Counted from the first letter of the stretch, positions 48,643 through 57,649 are shown. The stretch: 64,000 nucleotides of DNA from Bacillus sp. USDA818B3_A (GCF_009928415.1 NZ_JAABNN010000003.1:340145-404144), one strand, 5' to 3'. A program made the numbers and translations. Notes: a model not told the origin generated them from the sequence alone.

Positions 48643-49842
48643 TTACCTCATCATCATCGTCAAATTCCCTGCAGCGACAATTACAGTAATACTTAAAAAG
48701 AACATTAGGGAAACAATGCCAAGAGCGGCAAAGACATAGATGACACTTTTACTGATAATATCCAAGCATTTAATCACAGGCCCTCCCCCTAAGGGTTGAA
48801 GAATGGCAGCTGCAAATTTATAAATAAAGGAAATCATTAATATTTTTAAAGCGGGGAACGCCACAATAATTAACAAAATGGCGACACCTGCGATTCCAAC
48901 CGTATTTTTTAACAGCACCGAAGCACTGACAACGGTGTCAGTTGCATCTGTAAACATTCTTCCGATCACAGGGATAAAATTACCGGTGACAAATTTGGCT
49001 GTCCGGATTGCAACCCCGTCGGTTACAGCCGCTGAGGCACCCTGAACTGATATAACACCGAGAAAAACGGTTAAGAAGAGCCCCATTAATCCGATGCTCC
49101 AATTCCTGAGGAGCGCAGCTAACTGCGATACTTTGTATTGTTCCGACATTGTACTGACAATACTTAATAAAGTCGCTAAAAAGAGGAGAGGCAAGATGAT
49201 ATATTGCATAATTAATCCACTCGAATTCATTAAAAAGAGAATGACTGGGTGGAAAAAGGCAGCGGATACAATCCCTCCTGAAGCAGCAATTAAAGCTAAC
49301 AGAAGAGGAACAAGTGCCAGTACAAATGAGATCATCGTTCCAATTGCCTCATTCGTATAGCTAATGGCAATATGAAAACTATTTAATGCTAGAATGACCA
49401 GCACCATATAAATGATCGAATAGGCAACTTTACTTATCGTACTTTTTTCAAAAGCATTTTGCATGGATTGAAGGAACATGCTGAAAATGGTCAACATGAT
49501 AATCGAGCCTAATAACTTGCCATTAGCTACAAACTCATGAAAGGCAAAATTCAGTAAACCCTTTCCCCATTCTTTAAAGGAGAAAGTCTTGTCTCCTTTA
49601 ATAAAATCATATAGACTTCCCTTCTGACTTTCCGGAAGAAAACCGCCATATTTAGTGGTAATATCCTCCCAATATTGCTCGAGGTCACTTATATCCAATG
49701 ACTCTACCTGTTGGTCGACTAACTCCTGGGCTGAGAGTGTTGCTTGAGTGTCTTTTGCTTCTTCGGCGGCTTGTACATTTGGAATATAAAAAAACAAGAG
49801 TAAGAGAATCATAATAGGAATAAACTGCAGCTTTTGCCTCAA
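48643..49842 (-). CDS. spoIIIAE: Stage III sporulation protein AE
   Basis: 399 residues with a signal peptide, an extracytoplasmic N-terminal segment of ~90 residues and about eight membrane helices. Integral channel component of the SpoIIIA complex. Confidence 0.93.
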   Translation of the reverse strand: MRQKLQFIPIMILLLLFFYIPNVQAAEEAKDTQATLSAQELVDQQVESLDISDLEQYWEDITTKYGGFLPESQKGSLYDFIKGDKTFSFKEWGKGLLNFAFHEFVANGKLLGSIIMLTIFSMFLQSMQNAFEKSTISKVAYSIIYMVLVILALNSFHIAISYTNEAIGTMISFVLALVPLLLALIAASGGIVSAAFFHPVILFLMNSSGLIMQYIILPLLFLATLLSIVSTMSEQYKVSQLAALLRNWSIGLMGLFLTVFLGVISVQGASAAVTDGVAIRTAKFVTGNFIPVIGRMFTDATDTVVSASVLLKNTVGIAGVAILLIIVAFPALKILMISFIYKFAAAILQPLGGGPVIKCLDIISKSVIYVFAALGIVSLMFFLSITVIVAAGNLTMMMR

Positions 49843-49870
49843 TTTCTACACCTCTTTTTAGGGGCTGTCC

Positions 49871-50260
49871 TCAACTCGGAATAAGTTTAATAATTGTTTC
49901 AATTAGAACCGTTAAGATAGGGATGGACATAGCAAGGATGATGATTTTTCCAGCTAATTCGATCTTTGAAGCAATTGCTCCTTGACCAGCATCCTTCGTA
50001 ATCTGGGTGGCAAATTCTGCAATGTAGGCAATACCGATTATTTTTAGTATCGTCTCCACATAGACCATATTGACTTTGGCGTTTACTGCCAGTTTCTCAA
50101 GCATATGAATAATCTCAAAGATCTTATCGATTAAAAACAGAAAGATTACACAACCGACAAAGACGACTAATAGAAAGGCAAAATTAGGTTTTTGCTCTTT
50201 TATGATTAATGCAAGAAACGTGGCAATTAGGGCTACTCCAACTATTTTGATGATTTCAAT
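49871..50260 (-). CDS. spoIIIAD: Stage III sporulation protein AD, probable ATT start
   Basis: Membrane protein of 129 residues. A first ATG occurs only at 50104 and would give a 77-residue fragment lacking the first membrane helices. Homologous sequence (IEIIKIVGVALIATFLALII) continues upstream to an ATT at 50258-50260 placed seven bases after a strong GGGAGGG, with no ATG, GTG or TTG nearby. I therefore infer AUU initiation. Lies 16 bases after spoIIIAC. Confidence 0.8.
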   Translation of the reverse strand: MEIIKIVGVALIATFLALIIKEQKPNFAFLLVVFVGCVIFLFLIDKIFEIIHMLEKLAVNAKVNMVYVETILKIIGIAYIAEFATQITKDAGQGAIASKIELAGKIIILAMSIPILTVLIETIIKLIPS

Positions 50261-50276
50261 GGCTGAGCCCTCCCTT

Positions 50277-50480
50277 CTATTGAAACAAGAATACGGACTT
50301 TATTTTTTGGAAAAGGTCATCAACAATCGTGGCTACCTGGAACAAAATATAAATAAACCCAAAAAGCGTTACCCATTGTGCATATTCTTTTTTACCTACT
50401 TGATCTAAAACAGTATGCAAAAAGGCAACAACAATTCCTACCCCAGCAATCTTAAAGATAATATCCACTTCTAAACCCAT
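50277..50480 (-). CDS. spoIIIAC: Stage III sporulation protein AC
   Basis: 67-residue protein with two membrane helices; starts MGLEVDIIFKIAGVG. Size and position are canonical. Paralogous in style to SpoIIIAD. Confidence 0.93.
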   Translation of the reverse strand: MGLEVDIIFKIAGVGIVVAFLHTVLDQVGKKEYAQWVTLFGFIYILFQVATIVDDLFQKIKSVFLFQ

Positions 50481-50491
50481 TGCTTTTCCCC

Positions 50492-51007
50492 CTAAAATAA
50501 TAGAATAATCAGTAACAATCCGGATAAGAATCCCAAACTCTTTAGCATTTTTTCATATTTTGCCTGGGCGTTGATGGCATCCGCTTCTTCTCTTTCAAGG
50601 TGGGAAAGTGTGAGCAAAATATGCTTTTGCTGGGAAAGGCGGTCATGACGGCCAAGTGTTTCCCCAAATTGCCTCATTATTTCAAACTCGCCCTTTTTTA
50701 ATGCAGTTAACTTCCATATTTCTTGTAAACTAGTCTCCCAGGCATCTTTTACTGTTGTTTCGGTATTCGTTAGTCTACTTGCAAAGGTTTTAAAAAAGTT
50801 TGCAAGTGGATTTGCTAGTTGTTCAGCTAATCTCCTAGCTGCTTCGTGCAAGGGTGTATGGCTGTACATAATTTCAGCCTCGAGCGACTGTAGAGCGGAT
50901 CGTAATGCCCTTAACTGTTTGGGCCGGTCACTAAAATTTCGTGCCGCTTCAAACCCAGTCCAGGTGGTTGCAACAATGATGATAATGGCACCAATTAACT
51001 TAATCAT
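50492..51007 (-). CDS. spoIIIAB: Stage III sporulation protein AB
   Basis: 171 residues: N-terminal and C-terminal hydrophobic segments with a helical domain between (LRALRSALQSLEAEIMYSHTPLHEAARRLA), the GspF-like fold of the SpoIIIA export machine. One base separates it from spoIIIAA. Confidence 0.93.
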   Translation of the reverse strand: MIKLIGAIIIIVATTWTGFEAARNFSDRPKQLRALRSALQSLEAEIMYSHTPLHEAARRLAEQLANPLANFFKTFASRLTNTETTVKDAWETSLQEIWKLTALKKGEFEIMRQFGETLGRHDRLSQQKHILLTLSHLEREEADAINAQAKYEKMLKSLGFLSGLLLIILLF

Positions 51008-51008
51008 T

Positions 51009-51932
51009 TTATGTCACTCTCACTTTTTGCTGCATTTCCTTACCAGTGGCATCAAGAATGCGGGTAATCGTTCCAGGTCCAGATGCTCTGCTTAGGATGA
51101 CAAACCGATCAAATATTTTTTGGTCGATGATTTCCTTTAAAGAAGGACGTTTCTTAATTTCATCTAAAGTAGAACCATGGGTAGTCATTATTAGTTTTAT
51201 TCCTGCATGGACGGCTTCTTGAATGGCCACCGCATCTTCTTGTCTGCCGATTTCGTCACAGACTATTACATCCGGACTCATCGATCGAATCATCATCATC
51301 ATTCCCTCAGCTTTTGGACAGGCATCCAGGACATCAAGGCGATGGCCAAATGTCAATTGAGGCACTCCATTAACGCAGCCAGCAATCTCGCTTCGTTCAT
51401 CCACAATGCCCACTTTACTTGCATTAATATTTGCCGCTGGATGTCCTGATGAGATAATTCTTGCAAGATCTCTAAGCAGGGTTGTTTTTCCTGTTTGCGG
51501 CGGTCCAATAATCATGGTATGCATCCAGTCTTCTTTATATATAAATGGAATGATGGCCTCTGCAATCCCAACCTTCTCCCTGGCAATTCGAATATTATAC
51601 GATGAAATATCCCTAATCGCCTTGACCTTCCCATCTTCCAGAATAACCTTGCCAGCTAGTCCAATCCGGTGACCCCCTGAAACGGTAATGTACCCCCGCT
51701 TAAGTTCTTCCTCAAGTGTATAAATGGAAAACTGACTAATTTTATTAAGAAGATGAATAGCATCCTCAGGGCTAATAATATAGGATAAAAATCTCGGGGC
51801 CCCCTTTAAGGTAATCTCAATTGGACGATTGATTCGGATTCGAATTTCTTCTACTTCTTCTTTCTGCTTAGGAGGGATTTGGCTGATTAGATTGGCAAGG
51901 TTTTTAGGTAAAAAGCTAAGAATTGTTTCCAC
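51009..51932 (-). CDS. spoIIIAA: Stage III sporulation protein AA (ATPase)
   Basis: 307-residue secretion-type ATPase that powers the SpoIIIA-SpoIIQ channel. Walker A GPPQTGKTT, the Walker-B-like segment VIVCDEIGR and an HG-containing ITTHGST-type motif are present. First gene of the operon, behind a sigma-E promoter. Confidence 0.94.
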   Translation of the reverse strand: METILSFLPKNLANLISQIPPKQKEEVEEIRIRINRPIEITLKGAPRFLSYIISPEDAIHLLNKISQFSIYTLEEELKRGYITVSGGHRIGLAGKVILEDGKVKAIRDISSYNIRIAREKVGIAEAIIPFIYKEDWMHTMIIGPPQTGKTTLLRDLARIISSGHPAANINASKVGIVDERSEIAGCVNGVPQLTFGHRLDVLDACPKAEGMMMMIRSMSPDVIVCDEIGRQEDAVAIQEAVHAGIKLIMTTHGSTLDEIKKRPSLKEIIDQKIFDRFVILSRASGPGTITRILDATGKEMQQKVRVT

Positions 51933-51970
51933 GTATATTTCCTCCTCGATTTTCCTTTCTCATTATTTAA

Positions 51971-51999
51971 AATGTATGCCTGCTTGGACACAATATGAC
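51971..51999 (-). promoter_or_regulatory. Sigma-E promoter of the spoIIIA operon
   Basis: Minus strand GTCATATT (51992-51999), 13 bases, CATACATT (51971-51978) closely fits the mother-cell sigma-E consensus, 39 bases upstream of the start codon. Confidence 0.85.
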
Positions 52000-52143
52000 T
52001 TGTAAATCTGTAATTTCATTCTATTTTGGGGGTACGAATGCTAGAACACTATATTCATATTTAATAGACTTGATGGTCAGTTAAGAACACTTTAGGGAGG
52101 GGCCAAATAATTTATTAAAGGTATGAAATGGAGGGGGAAAAAA

Positions 52144-52815
52144 TTGTATCATTATCATGTGCCTAACCGAAATGGTTCACAGCCTAAAAGTAATTTAATC
52201 AAAGTAACAGGTGAGGGGGAACTTTCCGTTCCACCCGATACTGCCTCAGTCAATTTAGGAGTCATAACGGAAGCGAAGGAGCTGGTATCTGCCGGGCAGC
52301 AAAATGCGGTTGAAGTGTCAAAAGTGGTCAGTGTACTGCAGAGTCTTGGGGTACCTAAAAATCTTATTCAAACGTTTGATTATCGGATTGAGACAGTCTA
52401 CGATTATCAAGATGGAAAACAACTGTTTCGCGGGTATAAAATCACTCACCTTCTACAAGTGAAATTAGAAGATTTACAAGCAGCAGGAAAACTGATTGAT
52501 GCTGCCGTTCAAAGTGGTGCCAATTATGTATCCAATGTACAATTTAGTCTTAAAAATACAGAGACTTATTATTTGCAAGCCTTGTCTCTTGCACTAAACA
52601 ATGCAACTAATAAAGCTAAAGCGATTGCTTCAACCTTGCAGGTTGCCTTAGTACCAACTCCTATCATGATCATTGAAAGCGGATCTCCTATTCAGCCCAT
52701 ACATTTTCCTGCCGAATCGCTAGCAAAAGGGCTTAGTTCCACACCAGTTGAGCCTGGACAAATCCAAGTAAGAGCTATCGTATCAGCAGAATTTCACTAT
52801 CACACGAACAACTGA
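52144..52815 (+). CDS. SIMPL-domain (DUF541) protein
   Basis: About 223 residues from TTG 52144 (GGAGGGGG just upstream; an ATG at 52123 would place the ribosome site inside the gene). The core is a SIMPL domain: VTGEGELSVPPDTASVNLGV and YKITHLLQVKLEDL are typical. No clear signal peptide, so it is probably cytoplasmic or associated with the spore. It is the only plus-strand gene between spoIIIAA and efp. Function unknown. Confidence 0.8.
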   Translation: MYHYHVPNRNGSQPKSNLIKVTGEGELSVPPDTASVNLGVITEAKELVSAGQQNAVEVSKVVSVLQSLGVPKNLIQTFDYRIETVYDYQDGKQLFRGYKITHLLQVKLEDLQAAGKLIDAAVQSGANYVSNVQFSLKNTETYYLQALSLALNNATNKAKAIASTLQVALVPTPIMIIESGSPIQPIHFPAESLAKGLSSTPVEPGQIQVRAIVSAEFHYHTNN

Positions 52816-52825
52816 TGATAAAAGT

Positions 52826-52865
52826 AAAAAAGGAATGATCCTTATTTATTGATCATTCCTTTTTT
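52826..52865. terminator. Bidirectional terminator at the end of the ccm operon and SIMPL gene
   Basis: AAAAAAGGAATGATC (52826-52840) and GATCATTCCTTTTTT (52851-52865) form a perfect 15-bp stem with a 10-base loop. Confidence 0.92.
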
Positions 52866-52876
52866 ATTTGATGTGA

Positions 52877-53389
52877 TTATTTATCATATTTCTTAGCCCA
52901 GTTATATAACTGCATCTCTGTCACAGGTCCATTAAAGTGCACTCTGATTATTCCTTGTCTATCAATAACAAAAGTTTCAGGCTGTCCTGTAACATTATAC
53001 AGTTTTGAAACCTTTGCATTATAATCAAATAAATAATTCATTCCCTCTTTGTTGTCTTTGGTTGATTTTTTTATCCTATCGATTGTTTCCCCACGGTTTA
53101 TCATTAGAAATGGATACTTTGCCCCATAGTCTTTTTGAAACGCCGCTAGTTCAGGAAATTCCTCTTTACAAGGTTCACACCAGCTCGCAAAATAATTGAT
53201 AATAACAACTTTCCCTTTATATTCAGAGAGTTTAGTGGTGCCTCCTTCATATTTAGGCAGTTCAAAGTTATAAGCCTTATCACCGACATCGGTATTTTTC
53301 CCTTTTGTTACCAAACTGTACCCAAAAAAACTAAACATTCCTACAATCAGAATTAATACGAGTAATTTGATGACTCGCTGGTTCATCAT
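52877..53389 (-). CDS. Membrane-anchored thioredoxin-like protein, CcmG/ResA type
   Basis: 170 residues: an N-terminal membrane anchor (about 7-26) and an extracytoplasmic TlpA-like domain with the redox motif WCEPC and cis-Pro segment TGQPETFV. Reduces apocytochrome CxxCH cysteines so that heme can attach. It is the last gene of the ccm operon, so CcmG is the functional label; by sequence alone ResA is equally possible. Confidence 0.88.
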   Translation of the reverse strand: MMNQRVIKLLVLILIVGMFSFFGYSLVTKGKNTDVGDKAYNFELPKYEGGTTKLSEYKGKVVIINYFASWCEPCKEEFPELAAFQKDYGAKYPFLMINRGETIDRIKKSTKDNKEGMNYLFDYNAKVSKLYNVTGQPETFVIDRQGIIRVHFNGPVTEMQLYNWAKKYDK

Positions 53390-53447
53390 GTTTCCCCCTG
53401 ACAGTTTTTACAAAGGGCCTGGATTTGGTTCACAGGTCCCAAAAAAA

Positions 53448-53579
53448 TCACTTATCTAGTTCTTTTAAAAACTCAATTTCCTTTTTTAACTTTGTATGCC
53501 TTTTTCCTAAAATGAACATATAAGCAAAAATGACAACCCAAGCAACAGTATAAGCCCCGTACATATATTCAAAACCCAT
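53448..53579 (-). CDS. ccmD: CcmD-like heme exporter subunit (small ORF)
   Basis: 43-residue ORF between the CcmG-like and CcmC genes, with GGAGGG seven bases before its ATG. It has one membrane helix (from about residue 6 to 25: YGAYTVAWVVIFAYMFILG) and a short basic, helical tail (KRHTKLKKEIEFLKELDK), the layout of CcmD. It is too short to be recognised by homology alone; order ccmA-B-C-D fits exactly. Confidence 0.8.
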   Translation of the reverse strand: MGFEYMYGAYTVAWVVIFAYMFILGKRHTKLKKEIEFLKELDK

Positions 53580-53594
53580 GAATGATCCCTCCGA

Positions 53595-54356
53595 TTATTT
53601 ATCTAGATCTGCTCTTAATTTTTCTTTATAATGTTCCACTTTTATTTTCATATTTTCAAAGGTAACACCTTTATACAAAAGGTACGAATAGAGAATGGTG
53701 AATGCTGCAAGCGAGACAAATAATGCTGTAAGCATCGTCCCATCAATTCCTCCGCCTTGCTGCGACGCTCCCTCACCAAAAACGATTGGATGGAATTTTG
53801 TCTGCCACCAGCGAATGGCGAAAAAAACAATTGGAACATCTGCAAATCCAATAATACCGAATACTGCAGCGAGCCTGGCTTTTTTATCCCAAACTCCATC
53901 CATTTGACGGATCATGATATAGGCAATATAAATAAAAAATAGAATTAACGTCGTGATTAACCGAGGTTCCCAAACCCACCAGGTATTCCATGAAGATTTT
54001 GCCCATATCGGACCTGTAGTTAGCACAATAATTGTAAAAACTACACCGACTTCGGCAGATATATAGGCATAGGTGTCAAATATTCTTTTTCGCTTAATTA
54101 AAAAAAGAATACTAAACACGAATGTAACGAAAAAAGCCATAAATGCCAGCCAGGCAGAACTCACATGAAAATAAAAGATTTTTTGTGCCGCCCCCATTGT
54201 TTTTTCTTCGGCAGCGTAGATAAAAATAAAATAGATGGCAACTAACATGGAAATAACTGACGCACCAAACAGGATCCCTAAAAGATTGCTTGTCTTCGTT
54301 TCCTGCAATTGCGCTCTGTGAAGAACCGCTTTCTCTTGTTCGAGATTTATACTCAT
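53595..54356 (-). CDS. ccmC: Heme exporter/chaperone CcmC
   Basis: 253-residue integral membrane protein with six hydrophobic segments. The tryptophan-rich heme-handling loop WNTWWVWEPRL is present, and His residues in FYFHVSSAWLAF and near the HPIVFGEG loop are candidate heme ligands. CcmC attaches heme to CcmE. ATG at 54356, with GGAGGT seven bases upstream that overlaps the end of ccmB. Confidence 0.93.
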   Translation of the reverse strand: MSINLEQEKAVLHRAQLQETKTSNLLGILFGASVISMLVAIYFIFIYAAEEKTMGAAQKIFYFHVSSAWLAFMAFFVTFVFSILFLIKRKRIFDTYAYISAEVGVVFTIIVLTTGPIWAKSSWNTWWVWEPRLITTLILFFIYIAYIMIRQMDGVWDKKARLAAVFGIIGFADVPIVFFAIRWWQTKFHPIVFGEGASQQGGGIDGTMLTALFVSLAAFTILYSYLLYKGVTFENMKIKVEHYKEKLRADLDK

Positions 54357-54359
54357 CAC

Positions 54360-55040
54360 TTAAACCTCCAGCACATAATCTATTAATAAGAAACAAACAA
54401 CAAAGAAGATCACATCATAGGCTGCAACCAGTTGGATCCAGGCTATTGCACTCGATAACTTTTCCATATTAGTTAAGATTATCTTTGTTGCTTGTACAAC
54501 ACCGATTAGTATTGGTGTTGTAATGGGAAATAATAAAAGGGGCAGCAGCATTTCACTGCTTTTTGAATTTGCTGCAAGCGCTGCTAAAAACGTACCAATG
54601 GCAATAAAGCCAAAACTCCCCAAAAAGATGACTAGGATAAAAAAGCCAAAACTGCCGAGAAATTTAAAATCAAACAGTAAAAATAAAAATGGGATAGATA
54701 CCATTTCCACAATCAGCATCATGGTAAAGTTCGCCAAAAACTTGCCTAAATAGATACTCGCCGCTTCCATTGGGGCTGTTAATAAACCTTGCATCGTATC
54801 ATTTCGCTGTTCGGAAATAAACGATCGATTAAGTCCTAGTATCCCTGCAAAAACAATAATGACCCAGATAACCCCTGGGATTACCGCTTTAGTAGTATTA
54901 TTGGCTGGGTCAAAAGCAAAGCTGAAGACAACGATTACAAGACCTGCAAAAATTATTTGTGTTGTTAAAATTTGTTTTGTTTTCAGTTCTGAATATAAGT
55001 CCTTTTGTGCTAATAAGAGGGCAGTCCGAAAAAAATTCAT
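54360..55040 (-). CDS. ccmB: Heme exporter permease CcmB
   Basis: 226 residues, six hydrophobic segments, with the family N-terminus LLLAQKDLYSELKTKQ and segment GILGLNRSFISEQRNDTMQGLLTAP. Overlaps ccmA by 4 bases. With CcmA and CcmC it releases heme-loaded CcmE. Confidence 0.92.
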   Translation of the reverse strand: MNFFRTALLLAQKDLYSELKTKQILTTQIIFAGLVIVVFSFAFDPANNTTKAVIPGVIWVIIVFAGILGLNRSFISEQRNDTMQGLLTAPMEAASIYLGKFLANFTMMLIVEMVSIPFLFLLFDFKFLGSFGFFILVIFLGSFGFIAIGTFLAALAANSKSSEMLLPLLLFPITTPILIGVVQATKIILTNMEKLSSAIAWIQLVAAYDVIFFVVCFLLIDYVLEV

Positions 55041-55741
55041 GATACGCCCTCCATATGAAAGTCATATTTTTCATTAACTATTCCAAGATTGTGATGATCC
55101 ATTCTAAAATCATCAACAATTTTTCCATTCTTTACAATAATGATCCGGTCACAAATCTCAGCTGCTTGTTTAAAATCATGGGTAACCATTAATGTTGTTG
55201 TCCCTTTTGCTTTCATAGCCAGGATGACATTATTCAATATCGAAATGGCCCCTTGGTCCAAACCGGTATGAGGTTCGTCCAGCAGGAGGATCTCTGGATC
55301 ATGAATTATTGCCCTTGCAATAGCAATTCTTTGAATCATCCCTCTTGAGAAATTTTTGACAGGATCGTTTAAAAAAAATGATAATCCCACTTCTTTTACA
55401 AGCTTTCTGGCCTTTTGCTCAACATCTTTAACCCCGTAAATATTGCCAAAAAAAACGAGGTTTTCTAATGGAGAGTAATGATCATAGAGCAAACTGGAAT
55501 GGGGTAAATATCCCAATAGTTTTTTTATGGCTAATTGATTCTTGCGGAGTTCCAAACCATCCACGATCACTTGACCTGAAGTTGGTTTAATTAAGGTTGC
55601 CAGTACCTTTAAGAGCGTACTTTTACCCGCACCATTTGGTCCTAAGACAGCCACTGTTTCTCCTTTACTTATTGAGAGGTCTACACCACGTAAGATCAGC
55701 TTATTATCAGCCTGCTTCGTCAGTTTATTAATTTCAATCAT
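55037..55741 (-). CDS. ccmA: Heme exporter ATPase CcmA
   Basis: 234-residue ABC ATPase from ATG 55741 (GGGAGG nine bases upstream). Walker A GPNGAGKST, signature FSRGMIQRIAIARA (SRGM instead of SGGQ, as is common in CcmA), Walker B ILLLDEPHTGLD and switch His VTHD. It powers the CcmABC step. The upstream gene ends 26 bases before the start. Confidence 0.93.
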   Translation of the reverse strand: MIEINKLTKQADNKLILRGVDLSISKGETVAVLGPNGAGKSTLLKVLATLIKPTSGQVIVDGLELRKNQLAIKKLLGYLPHSSLLYDHYSPLENLVFFGNIYGVKDVEQKARKLVKEVGLSFFLNDPVKNFSRGMIQRIAIARAIIHDPEILLLDEPHTGLDQGAISILNNVILAMKAKGTTTLMVTHDFKQAAEICDRIIIVKNGKIVDDFRMDHHNLGIVNEKYDFHMEGVS

Positions 55742-55766
55742 CACGCTTTCCCTCCCATCCCAGCTG

Positions 55767-56762
55767 TTACTCAATGAAGCTCCGTAAACTTAGCTTTACT
55801 TGCACTAAATGCTGTTTGTACGCAGCAAGCTTTCCATGGTACTCTTCTTCTGTGAGTTTCCCATCATCAAAAGTTTCTTCCAGTTCAATAACCTTTTCCA
55901 TAATGGCTTTTTGTTTTGACATTAATTGCTGAAATGCCTGTTCTTCTTGATCTGCTCCGAGTCTTTCTTCTTCTAATCTAGCTTTTCTCTTAAAGTAGAT
56001 AAAAGAAGCAATACCTGCAATAATGATGGCCCCGATAATAATTAAAAAGATATGTGGGTTAAAGCTGTGTAAAGGCGATTGTGCCCACATTCTAAGATGT
56101 CCAGGATTATGAAATGCAGGGGCTGTGTGAGTAACACCGCTAGTGCTTTCATTGTCTGTACTTGCTTGAGACTGTTCGGTTTCATCCGCTGAAGGTTGAA
56201 CATCCTTATTATATATAAGTGAAAATGTTTGATTTACCTTCAGACCCTCAATGCTATAACCATAGTAATTTTGATCATCAAATTTGAATAGACCTTGGCT
56301 AGTTGCAACCGCACCAGTCACTTCCACACTGCCCATGCCTTCAGGTACAAGAATTTGCATCATATCAACCGGATAATCCATGGTTAATTTGATTTCTTCT
56401 CCTTTTGGCATTCTATAACTGTATGGGAGGACGGTGGTTTGATTCTTAGGAATGGGAGTTGTGGTAATAAACCCCTTATCCACTTGTTTAAAGGCAATTT
56501 TATTATCTAGGAAATTTAGAGCTTTTGCATGAGCTGGCAATGTTACCTTTAATACAGCCTCGCTCTGACCATCACCTTTATATTCCCCGGTCGAATGGTT
56601 TGAATAGTTCACCATATTCATCATATTAGTTGATCCATCTTCCGCCGGGCTGACAACGAGATAATGCATATCAATGGATACCTTTGAATCTGATGCTGCT
56701 AAACCTTGGAAGGGGGCTAGCAGCATCAGTCCTAGGAGAATAATAGTGATTTTTTTAATCAC
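55767..56762 (-). CDS. Unknown membrane protein of the ccm operon (B)
   Basis: 331 residues from GTG 56762 (GGGGG seven bases upstream), overlapping the previous gene by 8 bases. Signal peptide, a ~200-residue extracytoplasmic beta-rich domain (residues ~25-215), a Ser/Thr/Glu linker, a membrane helix (PHIFLIIIGAIIIAGIASFIYF) and a cytoplasmic coiled tail including GKLTEEEYHGKLAAYKQHL. The same overall plan occurs in the operon's first gene. No recognised family; a CcmI-like assembly role is a guess. Confidence 0.75.
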   Translation of the reverse strand: MIKKITIILLGLMLLAPFQGLAASDSKVSIDMHYLVVSPAEDGSTNMMNMVNYSNHSTGEYKGDGQSEAVLKVTLPAHAKALNFLDNKIAFKQVDKGFITTTPIPKNQTTVLPYSYRMPKGEEIKLTMDYPVDMMQILVPEGMGSVEVTGAVATSQGLFKFDDQNYYGYSIEGLKVNQTFSLIYNKDVQPSADETEQSQASTDNESTSGVTHTAPAFHNPGHLRMWAQSPLHSFNPHIFLIIIGAIIIAGIASFIYFKRKARLEEERLGADQEEQAFQQLMSKQKAIMEKVIELEETFDDGKLTEEEYHGKLAAYKQHLVQVKLSLRSFIE

Positions 56763-57132
56763 TTTCCTTCCCCCTTTTTCTTGCATAAACTTTCATCTGT
56801 GCTTCAATTTCTTTCTCCACTTCTGCTAGTAAATCTTTATCAATACTCGGGTCTACAAACATTTCTTCTTCTTTCATAATATTGGCAATTTCTGTTTCAT
56901 ATTGTCTCTTTAAATTTTTGTAATCTGCATGTGAGATTTTATCCATTTTGTACTCAAACTCTATTTCGTTTAGAGTCGTAAACAGCGCCTCTTTTGTGCT
57001 AACTAGATGTTGATCTTTGGAACTGAATTGAATAAATGTTTCCCACTTAAAAAAAGGAGCTAATAGTAAAAATAAACATATCAACGCTAAAGCTGCAGTA
57101 AAAATAATTGAAATGATTGAGATATCATGCAT
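56755..57132 (-). CDS. CcmI-like cytochrome c biogenesis protein
   Basis: 125 residues: membrane helix (about 4-28), short external segment, then a cytoplasmic helical part with EIEFEYKMDKISHADYKNLKRQYE, which resembles the start of CcmI proteins. It lies directly after ccmH, the usual place. The long TPR part of proteobacterial CcmI is missing. ATG 57132 chosen; a GTG nine bases earlier is possible. Confidence 0.65.
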   Translation of the reverse strand: MHDISIISIIFTAALALICLFLLLAPFFKWETFIQFSSKDQHLVSTKEALFTTLNEIEFEYKMDKISHADYKNLKRQYETEIANIMKEEEMFVDPSIDKDLLAEVEKEIEAQMKVYARKRGKESD

Positions 57133-57144
57133 TTTGTCCACATC

Positions 57145-57648
57145 CTAAAGATACTTTTTGCGTTCTTCATCGATCATAGAGGAAAGAATTTCTCCTTCTA
57201 CTTCATCCACTGCGCTTTCATAATCAGTTATGTCGCCTTGGGTACCTTTTCTCTTCACCCACTTACGGATAATGAAAAACACAGCAACTGCAGCTACTCC
57301 TAATACGACAAATGGAAGAACCCAAGCTGTTAAACTAAAACCGCTTTTCTCAGGGGATGTTAAGATTTCTTCACCATAAATATTTACATAATACTGGCGG
57401 ATTTTATCCTTATCCCAGCCTTTGTTCATCATCTCAACTAAATCCTTTTTAAACTCCGTAGTGAGATTACAGGTATTCGGATCACACTCATAATGATCCT
57501 GACCACAGCCGCAAGTACAGGCAAACTGCTGAGCAACAGCTTTAAACTCTGCTGATTTATAATCAATCTGGCTAGCTTCCACCCGGAGGAAGGAGACCTG
57601 AAAGATAAACGCAATTACAAGGAGTCCAAGATAAAGTTTTTTCCTCAT
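57145..57648 (-). CDS. ccmH: CcmH-type apocytochrome thiol protein
   Basis: 167 residues from ATG 57648. Signal peptide (to ~25), a three-helix domain with the cysteine cluster FACTCGCGQDHYECDPNTC (Cys44, 46, 48, 55, 60), then a membrane helix and cytoplasmic tail. The C-x-C-G-C cluster replaces the LRCxxC of enterobacterial CcmH and resembles versions in other phyla. It follows ccmF, overlapping closely (stop of ccmF at 57650). Confidence 0.88.
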   Translation of the reverse strand: MRKKLYLGLLVIAFIFQVSFLRVEASQIDYKSAEFKAVAQQFACTCGCGQDHYECDPNTCNLTTEFKKDLVEMMNKGWDKDKIRQYYVNIYGEEILTSPEKSGFSLTAWVLPFVVLGVAAVAVFFIIRKWVKRKGTQGDITDYESAVDEVEGEILSSMIDEERKKYL

Positions 57649-57649
57649 T

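Noticed and set aside
49871..50104. Truncated 77-residue SpoIIIAD starting at the first ATG
   Set aside because: Conserved membrane sequence continues upstream to a well-placed ribosome site, so a full-length protein with ATT start is more likely than a truncation.
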